This document shows positions 53,954 through 63,463 of a DNA stretch of 64,000 nt, in pieces. How positions within the stretch are numbered: the first letter of the stretch is position 1; every line of letters begins with the position of its first letter. Both the position numbers and the translations under genes were made by a program. The notes beneath the pieces were generated by a model. That model was not told the origin of the DNA, did not search any database, and saw only the letters and a program-made list of their open reading frames with translations. Source of the DNA: JBKPNJ01 sp963695705 (GTDB lineage: Bacteria > Actinomycetota > Actinomycetes > Propionibacteriales > Nocardioidaceae); the NCBI GenBank assembly GCA_963695705.1, contig CAVOHB010000001.1, positions 1 to 64,000 of the forward strand, written 5' to 3'.

Positions 53954-54744
53954 CCCCTCCGGCGCCCGTCACCGGGCGTCTCCACGCGACGTGGCTCGGC
54001 CACTCCTGCGTGCTGGTGGAGCTGGCGGGGGTCCGGGTGCTCAGCGACCCCGTGTTCAACCATGTCGGCAGCGTCGGCATCGTCCGCCGCATCGGCGGGC
54101 GGTTGCCGGTCGGCCCGTGGGACTCCGCGGACCTGGTCGTGCTGTCGCACATGCACCACGACCACACCGACCTGCCGACGCTGTCGCGGCTCCGTGGGTC
54201 GCCGGTGGTGTCGCCACCGGGCGGCGCGGCCTGGCTGCGCAAGCACGGCTGCCATGTGGTTGCCGAGCTGTCGGCCGGTGAGAGCTATTCGGCGGGCGGT
54301 GCCACCGTGGCCGCCGTGCCGGCCAGCCACGACGGCGGGCGGCGGGGGGGTCCCCGGGCCACGGCGGTGGGTCACCTGGTCAGTGACGGCAGCCGCACGG
54401 TATGGCTGCCCGGTGACACCGATCTCTACGACACCATGGACCAAATGCCGCGGTGGTCGCCGACCGGCGCGATCGACCTCGCGATGGTGCCGGTCTGGGG
54501 TTGGGGGCCGAACCTCGGCGATGGCCATCTCGATCCGAACAGGGCCGCGGAGGCGGTCGCCCGTTGTCAGGCCCGGCGGGCGGTCCCCGTGCACTGGGGG
54601 ACGCTCCATCCGATGCTGCTTCGCCGGTGGATGCGCAACCGGCTGACCCGGCCCGGCGAGGAGTTCGCCGCCGAGGTGCGCCGCCGGGGTCTGACCTGCG
54701 ACGTCGACGTGCTCCCCGTGCTCGGTGCGCTCGAGGTCCCCTGA
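53929..54744 (+). CDS. Metallo-beta-lactamase-fold hydrolase (UlaG/NAPE-PLD-like)
   Basis: 271 residues from GTG 53929, overlapping the ABC gene by 25 bp. The zinc-site motif is VLSHMHHDHTDLPTLSRL (HxHxDH), preceded by ATWLGHSCVLVELAGVRVLS and followed by VWLPGDTDLYDTMDQM and VPVHWGTLHPMLL. The pattern is that of NAPE-PLD/UlaG-like hydrolases acting on lipid or sugar phosphate esters. Coupling to an exporter suggests a lipid-related substrate; this is inference. Confidence 0.88.
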   Translation: MVLVEADLTPPAPVTGRLHATWLGHSCVLVELAGVRVLSDPVFNHVGSVGIVRRIGGRLPVGPWDSADLVVLSHMHHDHTDLPTLSRLRGSPVVSPPGGAAWLRKHGCHVVAELSAGESYSAGGATVAAVPASHDGGRRGGPRATAVGHLVSDGSRTVWLPGDTDLYDTMDQMPRWSPTGAIDLAMVPVWGWGPNLGDGHLDPNRAAEAVARCQARRAVPVHWGTLHPMLLRRWMRNRLTRPGEEFAAEVRRRGLTCDVDVLPVLGALEVP

Positions 54745-54752
54745 CCGGGGGG

Positions 54753-56111
54753 CTACGGACGCGTGAGTACGGTCCGGAGCTCGGGTACGTGTTCGAGCTG
54801 GGTATCGATGATCTGCCCGGCGACTGTGAACGAGTCCACCAGCGGATGCAGCGCCAGCGCCTTGACCGCCAGCGCCCGCGACCCGGCCGCGGCCGCCTCG
54901 ACCACCATCCGCTCGGCGGCCTTCACCGACTGGACCAGGCCGAGGGCATGCAGGGGCAGGGGGGTCACCGGCAGCGCCGCCGGCCCGGACTCCGCGACTG
55001 CACACCCGATCTCGACGACTGCATCGTCGTCCAGTCCCGGCAGGGCCCCGCGGTTGGGCACGTTCAGCACGACCGACGTCGGCTCGTCGTGCGCGATCGC
55101 CCGCATCAGGGCCAGCGCGACCTTGTCGTAGCCGCCGGCGAAGCCGCCATCGTCGGTACCACCGCCCGCCGGGGCCGGCTGCTCTCCGGTGTCGGACGCC
55201 GGCCGGGTCTCGGCCATGTAGGTGGCGTTGCGCTCGCGGCGGGCGGAGTCCCACCGGGCGTACACGTCACTCCGGTCGGAGTAGAACTCCGCCTGCTGGG
55301 CGAGCAGCAGCTCCCCTCGCGTCTGCGGTGCCCTCACAATCGAATCCACCGCGTCACGGGTGAAGTAGTAGTAGTAGAGGTACTCGTTGGGGATCATGCC
55401 GAGCAGCTGCAGCCAGCCGGGCGTGAACAGCCGGCCCTCCTCGAACGACTCCAGCGCCCGCCGGTCGGCCAGCAGGCGCGGCAGCACGTCGCCGCCCTCG
55501 ACGAGCACCCGCTGCAGCCAGCCCAGATGGTTCAGTCCCGCGTAGTCGAACGTCGCTGCCGTGACCGGTACGCCCAGGGCGCCCGCGACCCTGGCGAACA
55601 TCGACGCCGGTGAGTCACAGATCCCGATCACCCGCTCGCCGAGCACCGTCGTCATGGCCTCGGTCACCATCCCGGCCGGGTTGGTGAAGTTGATGACCCA
55701 CGCGTCGGGCGCCTCACGGCGTACGACCGCCGCCAGGGCGAGCGCGACCGGAACGGTCCGGAGGCCGTAGCACAAACCTCCGGCCCCGGTCGTCTCCTGA
55801 CCCAGCAGCCCGTGCTGCAGCGCGGCCCGCTCGTCCCAGGTACGTCCCGCAAGTCCGCCGACCCGGATCGCGGAGAAGATGAAATCCGCTCCCCGGACCG
55901 CCTCGGCGAGCTCGGGGACCACATGCACCCTCGGTGCCTGTCTGCGACCCCTGGCCAGTTCGGCGAGGACGTCCACGACGCGCCCGACCCGGGCGGCGTC
56001 GGTGTCGTACAGAACCACGTCGCCGACCCGACCCGGGCCCTGGTCCTCGCACAGCGCCCGATAGACCAGCGGTACGCGGAAACCGCCACCACCGACCAGC
56101 GTCAGGCGCAC
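54753..56111 (-). CDS. Glycoside hydrolase family 4 (6-phospho-beta-glucosidase-like)
   Basis: 452 residues. An NAD- and metal-dependent glycosidase. NAD-binding start LTLVGGGGFRVPLVYRALC; GADFIFSAIRVGGLAGRTWD; INFTNPAGMVTEAMTTVLGE; metal ligand ICDSPASMF; and AGLNHLGWLQRVLVEG. A Gly/Pro-rich insert near 300-315 (GEQPAPAGGGTDDGGF) is unusual. It is divergent from the PfkB-sugar transporter operon, with a 70-bp gap. Confidence 0.9.
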   Translation of the reverse strand: MRLTLVGGGGFRVPLVYRALCEDQGPGRVGDVVLYDTDAARVGRVVDVLAELARGRRQAPRVHVVPELAEAVRGADFIFSAIRVGGLAGRTWDERAALQHGLLGQETTGAGGLCYGLRTVPVALALAAVVRREAPDAWVINFTNPAGMVTEAMTTVLGERVIGICDSPASMFARVAGALGVPVTAATFDYAGLNHLGWLQRVLVEGGDVLPRLLADRRALESFEEGRLFTPGWLQLLGMIPNEYLYYYYFTRDAVDSIVRAPQTRGELLLAQQAEFYSDRSDVYARWDSARRERNATYMAETRPASDTGEQPAPAGGGTDDGGFAGGYDKVALALMRAIAHDEPTSVVLNVPNRGALPGLDDDAVVEIGCAVAESGPAALPVTPLPLHALGLVQSVKAAERMVVEAAAAGSRALAVKALALHPLVDSFTVAGQIIDTQLEHVPELRTVLTRP

Positions 56112-56180
56112 CCGGGCACGCTACCAGCGGCGGTTGCACGCCGACGCTGACCTGCAAGACTGCACCGAGGGGAGGTCTAC

Positions 56181-57317
56181 GTGGTCGTGGACTCACAGTT
56201 TCCACCCGCATCGGCAGGCCGTGAGAGCCACCCAGACGATCCGGCCGGCGAGGCTGCCGATCGTGCCCACACGTACGACCTGTTCCTGGCGGGAACGGTG
56301 TTCCTCGACATCATCTTCAGCGGAATGCTGAAGCCGCCCACCCGCGGCCACGAGATCTGGACCGACGGGATGGGCTCGAGCCCCGGCGGCGTCGCGAATC
56401 TCGCGGTCGCCGCCGCCCGGCTCGGACTGCACACCTCGCTCGCCGCCGCCTTCGGCCAGGACGGGTACGGCGACTTCTGCTGGAAGATCCTCGCCGACCA
56501 CGAGTCGATCGACCTCAGCCACTCCAAGCGATATCACGACTGGCACTCCCCGGTGACCGTCTCGCTCGCCTTCGACGACGACCGGTCGATGATCACCCAC
56601 GGTCATCCGCCGCCCGAGGACACCGACACGATGATCGAGGGGCCGCCGCGCTGCCGAGCCGGTTTCGTCGAGCTGGGGATCCCGCAACCCCGCTGGGTCG
56701 AGGTCGCGGCGACGCGCGGCACGCTGATGTTCGGCGACGTCGGCTGGGATCCCGCCGAGCGATGGGACGCCGGCCAGCTGCGAGAACGCCTCGCGCACTG
56801 CCACGCCTTCGTGCCCAACGCGCTCGAGGCGCAGGCCTTCACCCGCACAGAGCACCCTCGCGACGCCCTCGACACGATCGCCGGGTGGGTGCCGCTGGCG
56901 GTGGTGACGGACGGAACCCGGGGCGCCATCGGGCATGACGCCACGACCGGCGAGTGCGCGACGGCGGACTCGATACAGGTCGAGGCCCTGGACACCACCG
57001 GCGCCGGTGACGTCTTCCTGGCCGGCCTGGTGACCGGCACGCTGGGCGGGTGGCCACTCGTCCAGCGACTCCGGTTCGCCAACCTCTGCGCGGCCCTGTC
57101 CGTGCGCCACTTCGGCGGCGCGCTCGCCGCGCCCGGGTGGGCGGACATCGCGGCGTGGTGGAGCGACAACCGGGACACGCCGGGGGCCGCTGACGCGTAC
57201 GCATTCCTGTCCGAGGTGATACCGGCCCGAGCAGCCGCATCCGTGCTGCGCGCGACGGCCACGATCGGGCTACGTTCGGGTTTGGACCAGGAGCTCAGGC
57301 GAGGAGACGACCAATGA
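56181..57317 (+). CDS. PfkB-family carbohydrate kinase
   Basis: 378 residues from GTG 56181. The ribokinase fold has YDLFLAGTVFLDIIFSGM, SSPGGVANLAVAAARLGLHT (substrate glycines) and the catalytic LDTTGAGDVFLAGLVTGTLG with the base Asp. LVVTDGTRGAIG-like AVVTDGTRGAIGHDATTGE binds ATP. The C-terminus is longer than usual by about 60 residues. The stop overlaps the ATG of the binding protein, so it is the first gene of the sugar-uptake operon and probably phosphorylates the imported sugar. Confidence 0.88.
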   Translation: MVVDSQFPPASAGRESHPDDPAGEAADRAHTYDLFLAGTVFLDIIFSGMLKPPTRGHEIWTDGMGSSPGGVANLAVAAARLGLHTSLAAAFGQDGYGDFCWKILADHESIDLSHSKRYHDWHSPVTVSLAFDDDRSMITHGHPPPEDTDTMIEGPPRCRAGFVELGIPQPRWVEVAATRGTLMFGDVGWDPAERWDAGQLRERLAHCHAFVPNALEAQAFTRTEHPRDALDTIAGWVPLAVVTDGTRGAIGHDATTGECATADSIQVEALDTTGAGDVFLAGLVTGTLGGWPLVQRLRFANLCAALSVRHFGGALAAPGWADIAAWWSDNRDTPGAADAYAFLSEVIPARAAASVLRATATIGLRSGLDQELRRGDDQ

Positions 57318-58675
57318 ACAGAGCAGCCACACGGGCCTGCATCGCGCTTACCGCCACGGTGGGTCTGGCGCTCGCCGGCGCCTGTGCGCCCGGATCCGAC
57401 GACTCCACGTCGACGCCGGAGGTCAAGCCGTCCGATGTCTCCACCGACGTGGCCTCGCTGGGGAACGTCACCCTCAAGATCTGGGACCAGGAGGTCCGGG
57501 GAGGTCAGGCGGCCGCGATCGAGAAGATCAACGCCACCTTCCAGGACAAGTACCCGAACATCACCATCGACCGGACCGCCAAGTCCTTCGACGACCTGCG
57601 CAAGACGCTGAGCCTGGCGATCACCGACAACGACCCACCCGACCTGGTCGAGGCCAACAACGGTCGCTCGGACATGGGAGCCTTCGTCGCCGCGGGTCTG
57701 CTGCTGCCGCTTGACTCCTACGCCGACGCCTACGGCTGGACCGACCGGATCCCGGCGTCGGTACGCGCCCTCGCCTCCTACTCCGACGACGGCAAGACAT
57801 TCGGGCAGGGGTCCCTCTACGGGCTGTCGCAGGTGGGTGAGGTCGTCGGCGTGTACTACAACAAGTCGAAGCTGTCGGATCTCGGGCTGCAGCCGCCGAA
57901 GACTCTCGACGAGTTCGAGGCCGCGCTGGCCAAGGCCAAGCGGGCCGGCGAGATCCCGATCCAGTTCGGCGATCTGGACGGATGGCCCGGCATCCACGAG
58001 TTCGGGTTCCTGCAGAACCAGTACGTGCCGCGCGACCAGATCCACGACCTCGCCTTCGGCATACCGGGTGCCTCCTGGACCTCGCCGGAGAACACCGATG
58101 CCGCCAAGACGATGGACAGCTGGGTCAACGACGGCTACTTCACCCCCGGAGCCGTCGGTCTGGGTTACGACCCGGCCTGGCAGGCGTTCGGCAAGGGACA
58201 GGGAGTGTTCCTGATCTCGGGCACGTGGCTGGCGGCCGACCTCGTGAACACGCCGCTCGGCGACGGGTTCGGCTTCATGCTGCCGCCGGTCGGTCCCTCC
58301 GGTGAGCTGACCGCCACCGGCGGGACCGGGCTGCCGTTCTCGATCACCGCCGCCAGTGACGAGGCCGACGCCGCCGCCGCCTACATCAACTTCGTCGTCA
58401 GCCCCGAGGCGATGAAGATCGTCGCCGACACCGGCGGCCTGCCGGTGGTCGACGCCGACAAGCAGCAGGTCAGCGGCCCGCAGGCAGACCTCTTCGCGGC
58501 CTGGAGCCAGGCCACCAGCCAGAACGCGCTGGTCCCCTACCTCGACTACGCGACACCGGACTTCTATGACCTGCTGACCGCGGACGTCCAGAAGCTCATC
58601 GGGGGCAAGGCCGACCCTCAGACGTTCCTGAGCGACCTGCAGAGCGAGTACACGTCGTTCACCAGCGGTGGCTAG
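57314..58675 (+). CDS. ABC sugar-binding lipoprotein
   Basis: 453 residues. A lipoprotein signal with LALAGAC (Cys24) is followed by a type I extracellular solute-binding fold: LKIWDQEVRGGQAAAIEKI, YYNKSKLSDLGLQPPKTLDE and INFVVSPEAMKIVADTGGL. It should deliver a sugar or oligosaccharide to the two permeases downstream. Overlaps the kinase by 4 bp and permease 1 by 8 bp. Confidence 0.93.
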   Translation: MNRAATRACIALTATVGLALAGACAPGSDDSTSTPEVKPSDVSTDVASLGNVTLKIWDQEVRGGQAAAIEKINATFQDKYPNITIDRTAKSFDDLRKTLSLAITDNDPPDLVEANNGRSDMGAFVAAGLLLPLDSYADAYGWTDRIPASVRALASYSDDGKTFGQGSLYGLSQVGEVVGVYYNKSKLSDLGLQPPKTLDEFEAALAKAKRAGEIPIQFGDLDGWPGIHEFGFLQNQYVPRDQIHDLAFGIPGASWTSPENTDAAKTMDSWVNDGYFTPGAVGLGYDPAWQAFGKGQGVFLISGTWLAADLVNTPLGDGFGFMLPPVGPSGELTATGGTGLPFSITAASDEADAAAAYINFVVSPEAMKIVADTGGLPVVDADKQQVSGPQADLFAAWSQATSQNALVPYLDYATPDFYDLLTADVQKLIGGKADPQTFLSDLQSEYTSFTSGG

Positions 58676-59570
58676 CTCGCGGTCCGGGCGGGTCGCCGGC
58701 CCGCCCGGCGAGCCCCGTGCGATCGGCTATCTCTACATCGCCCCGGCGCTCCTGGTGTTCGCGCTGTTCATGCTGTGGCCGCTGGCACGTGCGGTGTGGC
58801 TGTCGTTCTACGAGTGGGACGGGCTCAGCGTGGGCACCTGGGTCGGGGTCGCCAACTACCGGGACATCGTGTCCGACGACGTCCTGCGCAGCGCCTTCGT
58901 CCACGCATTCGTCCTCGTGCTGTTCTACTCGGTGATACCGGTCAGCGTCGGACTGCTCCTCGCCGCGCTGATGTCGCACACGACACTGCGCTGGCTCGGG
59001 TTCTTCCGCAGTGTCCTGTTCCTGCCCCAGGTGGTCGCGTCGGTCGTCATCGCCATCGCCTGGCAACGGATCTACGCCCCCGACGGGCCGCTCAACGACG
59101 CCCTGCGTGCGGTCGGCCTCGACCCGCTCGCCCACGACTGGCTCGGCTTCGGCACCGCCCTGCCCGCCGTCGGGTTCGTCGGGGCCTGGGTGGGCACCGG
59201 CCTGTGCCTGGTCCTGTTCCTGGCGGGCATCGCGAAGATCCCGCGCGAGCTCTACGAGGCCGCCCGGCTCGACGGCGCAGGCGCGGTCCAGGAGTTCTTC
59301 GCGGTGACGCTGCCCTCGGTGCGCGGCGAGCTCGCGGTTGCCCTGACGCTGACGGTCATCGCGGCGCTGCGGACCTTCGACATCGTGTACGTGATGACCA
59401 AGGGCGGGGGCCCTGGGACCGAGACCACGGTCCCCTCCTACGAGGTGTTCCACCGGGCGTTCGAGCTCAGGATGGTCGGCCAGTCGGCGGCCATCGCGGT
59501 CACCCTGACGGCGTTGATGATGGTCGTCACGGTGCTCATCAACAGGGTCAACGAGCGGACCGAGCCGTGA
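58668..59570 (+). CDS. ABC sugar permease, MalF type
   Basis: 300 residues from GTG 58668. Six-helix inner-membrane permease; IAPALLVFALFMLWPLARAV is the first helix and the cytoplasmic EAA loop is ELYEAARLDGAGAVQEFFAV, which contacts the ATPase. No ATPase gene is present here, so a shared MsiK-type ATPase elsewhere is assumed. Its stop overlaps the next GTG. Confidence 0.93.
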   Translation: MASSRSGRVAGPPGEPRAIGYLYIAPALLVFALFMLWPLARAVWLSFYEWDGLSVGTWVGVANYRDIVSDDVLRSAFVHAFVLVLFYSVIPVSVGLLLAALMSHTTLRWLGFFRSVLFLPQVVASVVIAIAWQRIYAPDGPLNDALRAVGLDPLAHDWLGFGTALPAVGFVGAWVGTGLCLVLFLAGIAKIPRELYEAARLDGAGAVQEFFAVTLPSVRGELAVALTLTVIAALRTFDIVYVMTKGGGPGTETTVPSYEVFHRAFELRMVGQSAAIAVTLTALMMVVTVLINRVNERTEP

Positions 59571-60364
59571 TCTCGCGTACCGAACGGACCGCGAGCTATG
59601 CGCTGCTGTGCCTGTTCGCGGCGTTCGCGCTCTACCCGCTGCTGATGATCCTGACGGTGGCCTGGCAGTCGGAGAGCACCGACGTCGCCGGCGGCTTCGG
59701 GAACTTCGCCGACGCCTGGCGGATCGGCCATTTCGGCGACTACCTGAAGAACTCCGTCATCGTGTCGGCCACCGTCGTGGCCGCGGCCACGGTGCTGTCC
59801 GTCCTTGCCGGCTACGCCTTCGGCACGATGCGCTTCGTCGGCGCGAACGCCCTGTTCTACCTGCTGCTGCTCGGTCTGATGGTGCCGACCGAGGCGATCG
59901 TGATCCCGCTCTATTTCGACTTCCGCTCACTGCACCTGACGCATACGTACGCGGCGATCGTGCTGCCCCAGGTTGCTCAGTCGTTGGCGTTCGGCACGTT
60001 CTGGATGCGGACGTACTTCCGGTCGAGCTCACGTGAGGTCGTCGAAGCCGCGCGCCTGGACGGCGCGGGACACTGGCGTACGCTCTGGCATGTGCTGCTG
60101 CCGATGGGCCGCCCCGCGCTGCTGACCATGATGCTGCTGGTCTTCATGTGGACGTGGAACGAGTTCCTGATCCCGCTGGTGATGGGCGGTGAGGACCTCG
60201 CCACCGCGCCGCTGGGCCTCTCCCTCTTCCAGGGCCAGCACACGAGCGGCACGACACTGCTGGCCGCCGGTGCGGTGCTGGTGGCGCTGCCGATCGTCGT
60301 CGTCTACATATTCCTCCAGCGCTACTTCATCCGCGGCATGCTCGAGGGCGCGGTCAAGGGATGA
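59567..60364 (+). CDS. ABC sugar permease, MalG type
   Basis: 265 residues from GTG 59567, overlapping the previous stop. Six helices, starting YALLCLFAAFALYPLLMILT; EAA loop VVEAARLDGAGHWRTLWHVL; C-terminal YIFLQRYFIRGMLEGAVKG, the typical end of MalG-like permeases. Pairs with the upstream permease. Confidence 0.93.
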   Translation: MISRTERTASYALLCLFAAFALYPLLMILTVAWQSESTDVAGGFGNFADAWRIGHFGDYLKNSVIVSATVVAAATVLSVLAGYAFGTMRFVGANALFYLLLLGLMVPTEAIVIPLYFDFRSLHLTHTYAAIVLPQVAQSLAFGTFWMRTYFRSSSREVVEAARLDGAGHWRTLWHVLLPMGRPALLTMMLLVFMWTWNEFLIPLVMGGEDLATAPLGLSLFQGQHTSGTTLLAAGAVLVALPIVVVYIFLQRYFIRGMLEGAVKG

Positions 60365-60392
60365 ACCGACAGTTGAACGCGATGGTGCCGGC

Positions 60393-61262
60393 GTGACGAC
60401 CCGGGGCGTCCGCCGCGGCCGTGCAGGCGCAGTGGCGATCGCCTGCGTGATCGCCGTGGCCGCTGCCTCGTTTGCGGCCACCGGCCGCGCCGCCGCCGGC
60501 CCGGTGAGCGGCGACGTTCGCGGGCCGGCCCGACCACTGCCACCGGTCGCCGCGGGGTTCGACTACCAGCTCGGCGGCGCGTACCCGCCGCCGGCCGGCG
60601 TCCGCATCGTCACCCGCGACGTCACCGCCCGGCCGGCGCGGCACCGGTTCGGCATCTGCTACGTCAACGCCTTCCAGACCCAATCGGACGCGCGGCGCTG
60701 GTGGAAACGCCATCACCCCCGCCTGCTGCTCAGGGACGCCTCGGGCTCCCTCATGCACGATCCGGGCTGGCCGGGCGAGATCATGCTGGACACGTCGACC
60801 AGGCAGAACCGGTCACGGCTGGCCGACGTGATCGGCGACCAGCTGCGCCAGTGTGCCCGCAAGGGCTACTCGGCCGTCGAACCCGACAACCTCGACTCGT
60901 TCAACCGCTCCAAGGGCCTGCTGTCCCGCGCGGACAACCTCCGGCTGGCTGCCCGGCTGGCACATATCGCGCATCGCCATCGGCTCTCCATCGCGCAGAA
61001 GAACCTGGCCGGCCTGCCCGTGCGGATCGGGCGTCGGGTCGGATTCGACTTCGCCGTCGCCGAGGACTGCCAGGTCTACGACGAGTGCTGGCGCTACACC
61101 CGCGCGTTCGGCCCGCACGTGCTCGAGATCGAGTACTCCGACGAGGGGCCGGCGAACTTCCACCGGGCCTGCGCGATCCGCGGCGACCGGATCTCGCTGG
61201 TGTACCGCGACCGCAACCTGGTGGCCCCGGGCAACCCCCACTACGTCTTCCGATCCTGCTGA
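60393..61262 (+). CDS. Secreted endo-alpha-1,4-polygalactosaminidase-like protein (GH114 type)
   Basis: About 289 residues from GTG 60393. A signal peptide with Arg-rich start (TTRGVRRGRAGAVAIACVI) and Ala-rich core precedes a TIM-barrel domain: PVAAGFDYQLGGAYPPPAGV, RFGICYVNAFQTQSDARRWW, GYSAVEPDNLDSFNRSKGLL, SIAQKNLAGLPVRIG and VAEDCQVYDECWRYTRAFGP. Conserved Asp/Glu in the EPDN and AEDCQ segments suit a glycosidase. Being 28 bp after the sugar transporter, it probably releases the imported sugar from an amino-sugar polymer; the polymer is not identified. Confidence 0.85.
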   Translation: MTTRGVRRGRAGAVAIACVIAVAAASFAATGRAAAGPVSGDVRGPARPLPPVAAGFDYQLGGAYPPPAGVRIVTRDVTARPARHRFGICYVNAFQTQSDARRWWKRHHPRLLLRDASGSLMHDPGWPGEIMLDTSTRQNRSRLADVIGDQLRQCARKGYSAVEPDNLDSFNRSKGLLSRADNLRLAARLAHIAHRHRLSIAQKNLAGLPVRIGRRVGFDFAVAEDCQVYDECWRYTRAFGPHVLEIEYSDEGPANFHRACAIRGDRISLVYRDRNLVAPGNPHYVFRSC

Positions 61263-61288
61263 CGCATCGCGGCGGCACTGCCAAAGAG

Positions 61289-62824
61289 CTACGCCGAGAT
61301 CGCGACCGCACCGTCGCGCCGCGGGTCCGAGGCGGCGGACAGCCCGTCGGTCGGTGTCCAGAGAGCCGCGCTGACACCGCCGAAGTACATCGACTGGCCG
61401 GCGAAGGCCTGGGTCGGCAGCGTGGTCGCGCCGGTGAGCCGCAGACCGTCCTCGTGGTCGACGGTCGGACCCGGCCCGGTCAACCGCACATGCAGCCGGG
61501 GATGGGCTATCGCCTCGTCCAGACTGAGGCCTCCGTTGGCGAAGGCCGCGAGAGCCATCAGCAGTGCGGTGCTGATCCGGTCGGCACCGGGTGACCCGGC
61601 CGCGATCACCGAGCCGTCGTCGCGGTGCGCGACGGTGGGGGCCATGTTGGAGATCAGCCGCTGGCCGGGCGGCAGCACATGCAGTCCGCCGCGGTTCAGC
61701 TCCTGCTCGCCCAGGCAGTTGTTCAGCCAGATGCCCGTGCCCTCGGCGATGATTCCCGAGCCGTAACCAGACGAGACGGTGATCGTGCAACCGGCGCCGT
61801 CATCGCTGACCGCGGACACGTTCACGGTGCTCGGTGAGCCGAGCGCAGCGAGGTCGCCTTCGTGCACCAACGCGAGAAAGGCCTCCGCGGCGGCAACCCG
61901 GTCCGGCGCGAGATCGAGCTCGCGGGCGCGGTAGCTCAGTACGGCCTCCTCGACCTCCACGAGCAGGGCCAGGTCGTCAGTCGTCCAGGCGCCTCGGGGA
62001 CGGCCGCCGAGCAGCGTCAGCATCGCCGCGAGCGTCACTCCCCCCACCGCCGGCGGCGGGTTCGTGCCGAGCAGCCACTCGCCGAGCCGCACCCGCAGCG
62101 CCGGCCGCAGCACGGGCTGGTAGGCAGCCAGGTCCGCGGTCGTCAGCAGACCCTCGTGGTCGGTGACCTCCGCGGCGATGGCGCGGGCGAGATCCCCGGC
62201 GTAGAACGTCTCGACGCCGTCCGCGGCGATGGCCGCGAGCGACTCGGACAGGTCGGGAATGACAACGGTCGCGCCCTGGGCGAGCAGCTCCCCGGCTTCG
62301 TCGTGCAGCACACTGCGGCTGGCCGGCTCGGTCCCGTAGACGCTGTCGTGGACGAACTCCAGATAGTGCCTGGATGCCTGACCGAGCGGGAACCCGTGCT
62401 TGGCGACCTCCACCGCAGGAGCCATCAGCTCAGACCAGGGGGCCCGTCCGTACCGGCGGTGGGCCGCGTCGACCGCGGCCATCGTTCCGGGGGTCGCCAC
62501 GGATCCGTGCCCGACGGTCATCGTGATGCCGCCGCCGTATCCGGTCGTGACGTCGAACGTCCCCCGGCCGAACCTGTCGGCGGGCATGCCGCGACCCGGC
62601 ATCTCCACGCCGCCGTCGATGGTGACCGGAACCACGCCGTCGGCCGGTTGGACGGTCACATACCCACCGGACGCGGGAGAGACGACTCCGACCTCGGTGA
62701 CCATCGCAACCATGCAGGCGGCCAGCGCGGCGTCGATCGCGTTGCCACCCGACGCGGCCAGCCGGGCGCCCGCCGCCGCGGCCAGTGGGTTCGGCGCGGC
62801 CACGGCGACCCGATTCGTGGTCAC
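61289..62824 (-). CDS. Gamma-glutamyltransferase
   Basis: About 511 residues from GTG 62824; the frame is open upstream to 63037 but without homology. N-terminal nucleophile hydrolase that processes itself at a Thr: VAVAAPNPLAAAAGARLAAS and SGGNAIDAALAACMVAMVTE at the N-terminus, then GSPSTVNVSAVSDDGAGCTI with the catalytic Thr, GIIAEGTGIWLNNCLGEQEL and VIAAGSPGADRISTALLMAL. There is no clear signal peptide, so it may act inside the cell or be exported by another route. It likely acts on gamma-glutamyl compounds. Confidence 0.88.
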   Translation of the reverse strand: MTTNRVAVAAPNPLAAAAGARLAASGGNAIDAALAACMVAMVTEVGVVSPASGGYVTVQPADGVVPVTIDGGVEMPGRGMPADRFGRGTFDVTTGYGGGITMTVGHGSVATPGTMAAVDAAHRRYGRAPWSELMAPAVEVAKHGFPLGQASRHYLEFVHDSVYGTEPASRSVLHDEAGELLAQGATVVIPDLSESLAAIAADGVETFYAGDLARAIAAEVTDHEGLLTTADLAAYQPVLRPALRVRLGEWLLGTNPPPAVGGVTLAAMLTLLGGRPRGAWTTDDLALLVEVEEAVLSYRARELDLAPDRVAAAEAFLALVHEGDLAALGSPSTVNVSAVSDDGAGCTITVSSGYGSGIIAEGTGIWLNNCLGEQELNRGGLHVLPPGQRLISNMAPTVAHRDDGSVIAAGSPGADRISTALLMALAAFANGGLSLDEAIAHPRLHVRLTGPGPTVDHEDGLRLTGATTLPTQAFAGQSMYFGGVSAALWTPTDGLSAASDPRRDGAVAISA

Positions 62825-62951
62825 GCGCAGACCGTAGGCGATCCCTGCGGATCCCGGTAGCCCGGGCCGGCAGAAATCCGGGAGATCGGGACGCTCACTT
62901 CGGTAACCTCGGCCGATCAGCCCTTCGCCGCCCTCCTTCGCGCTCGTCCCG

Positions 62952-63416
62952 GTGCCCCCGGGCACCCTGCGTGCCCTGCACCGCGACGGCGCCGGGCACC
63001 TCGAGTCGCCCGACGTGGACCTCCGCTGGCCGGACACGGACCGGCGGACCCTGAACTACCGGATCGACGCCCTGGACCGGCGGCCGGACGCCTGGCCGTA
63101 CCTGCTGCAGGTGGCCATCGCCGCCGACGGTGAGCTGCTCGGCCGCATCGGCTGTCACGAGGGACCGGACGGGTCCGGGGAGGTGGAGATCGGCTACTAC
63201 GTGGCCGAGGCCCGGCGAGGAGCCGGCTTGGGGGGCCGGATCGTCGATGCCTTCCTGGGATGGCTCCGCGAGCAGTCGGTGGAACGGGTCAGCGCCAGTG
63301 TGCGTCCTGACAACGTGCCGTCACTGCGGATTCTGGAACGCCGCGGGTTCGTCCGGACGGGTACGCAGATCGACGACGAGGACGGCCTCGAGCTCGTGCT
63401 GAGCCGCGCACTGTAG
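62952..63416 (+). CDS. GNAT-family N-acetyltransferase
   Basis: 154 residues starting at GTG 62952. Acetyl-CoA-binding motif A is EARRGAGLGGRIVDAFLGWL, with VRPDNVPSLRILERRGF as the GNAT C-terminal signature. It resembles RimJ/RimL-type acetyltransferases acting on proteins or amines. It is divergent from the gamma-glutamyltransferase. Confidence 0.85.
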   Translation: MPPGTLRALHRDGAGHLESPDVDLRWPDTDRRTLNYRIDALDRRPDAWPYLLQVAIAADGELLGRIGCHEGPDGSGEVEIGYYVAEARRGAGLGGRIVDAFLGWLREQSVERVSASVRPDNVPSLRILERRGFVRTGTQIDDEDGLELVLSRAL

Positions 63417-63463
63417 CCAGCCCCGGCTCAGCGACCGGGCGGCCGATTTGACACGATCGCGGC

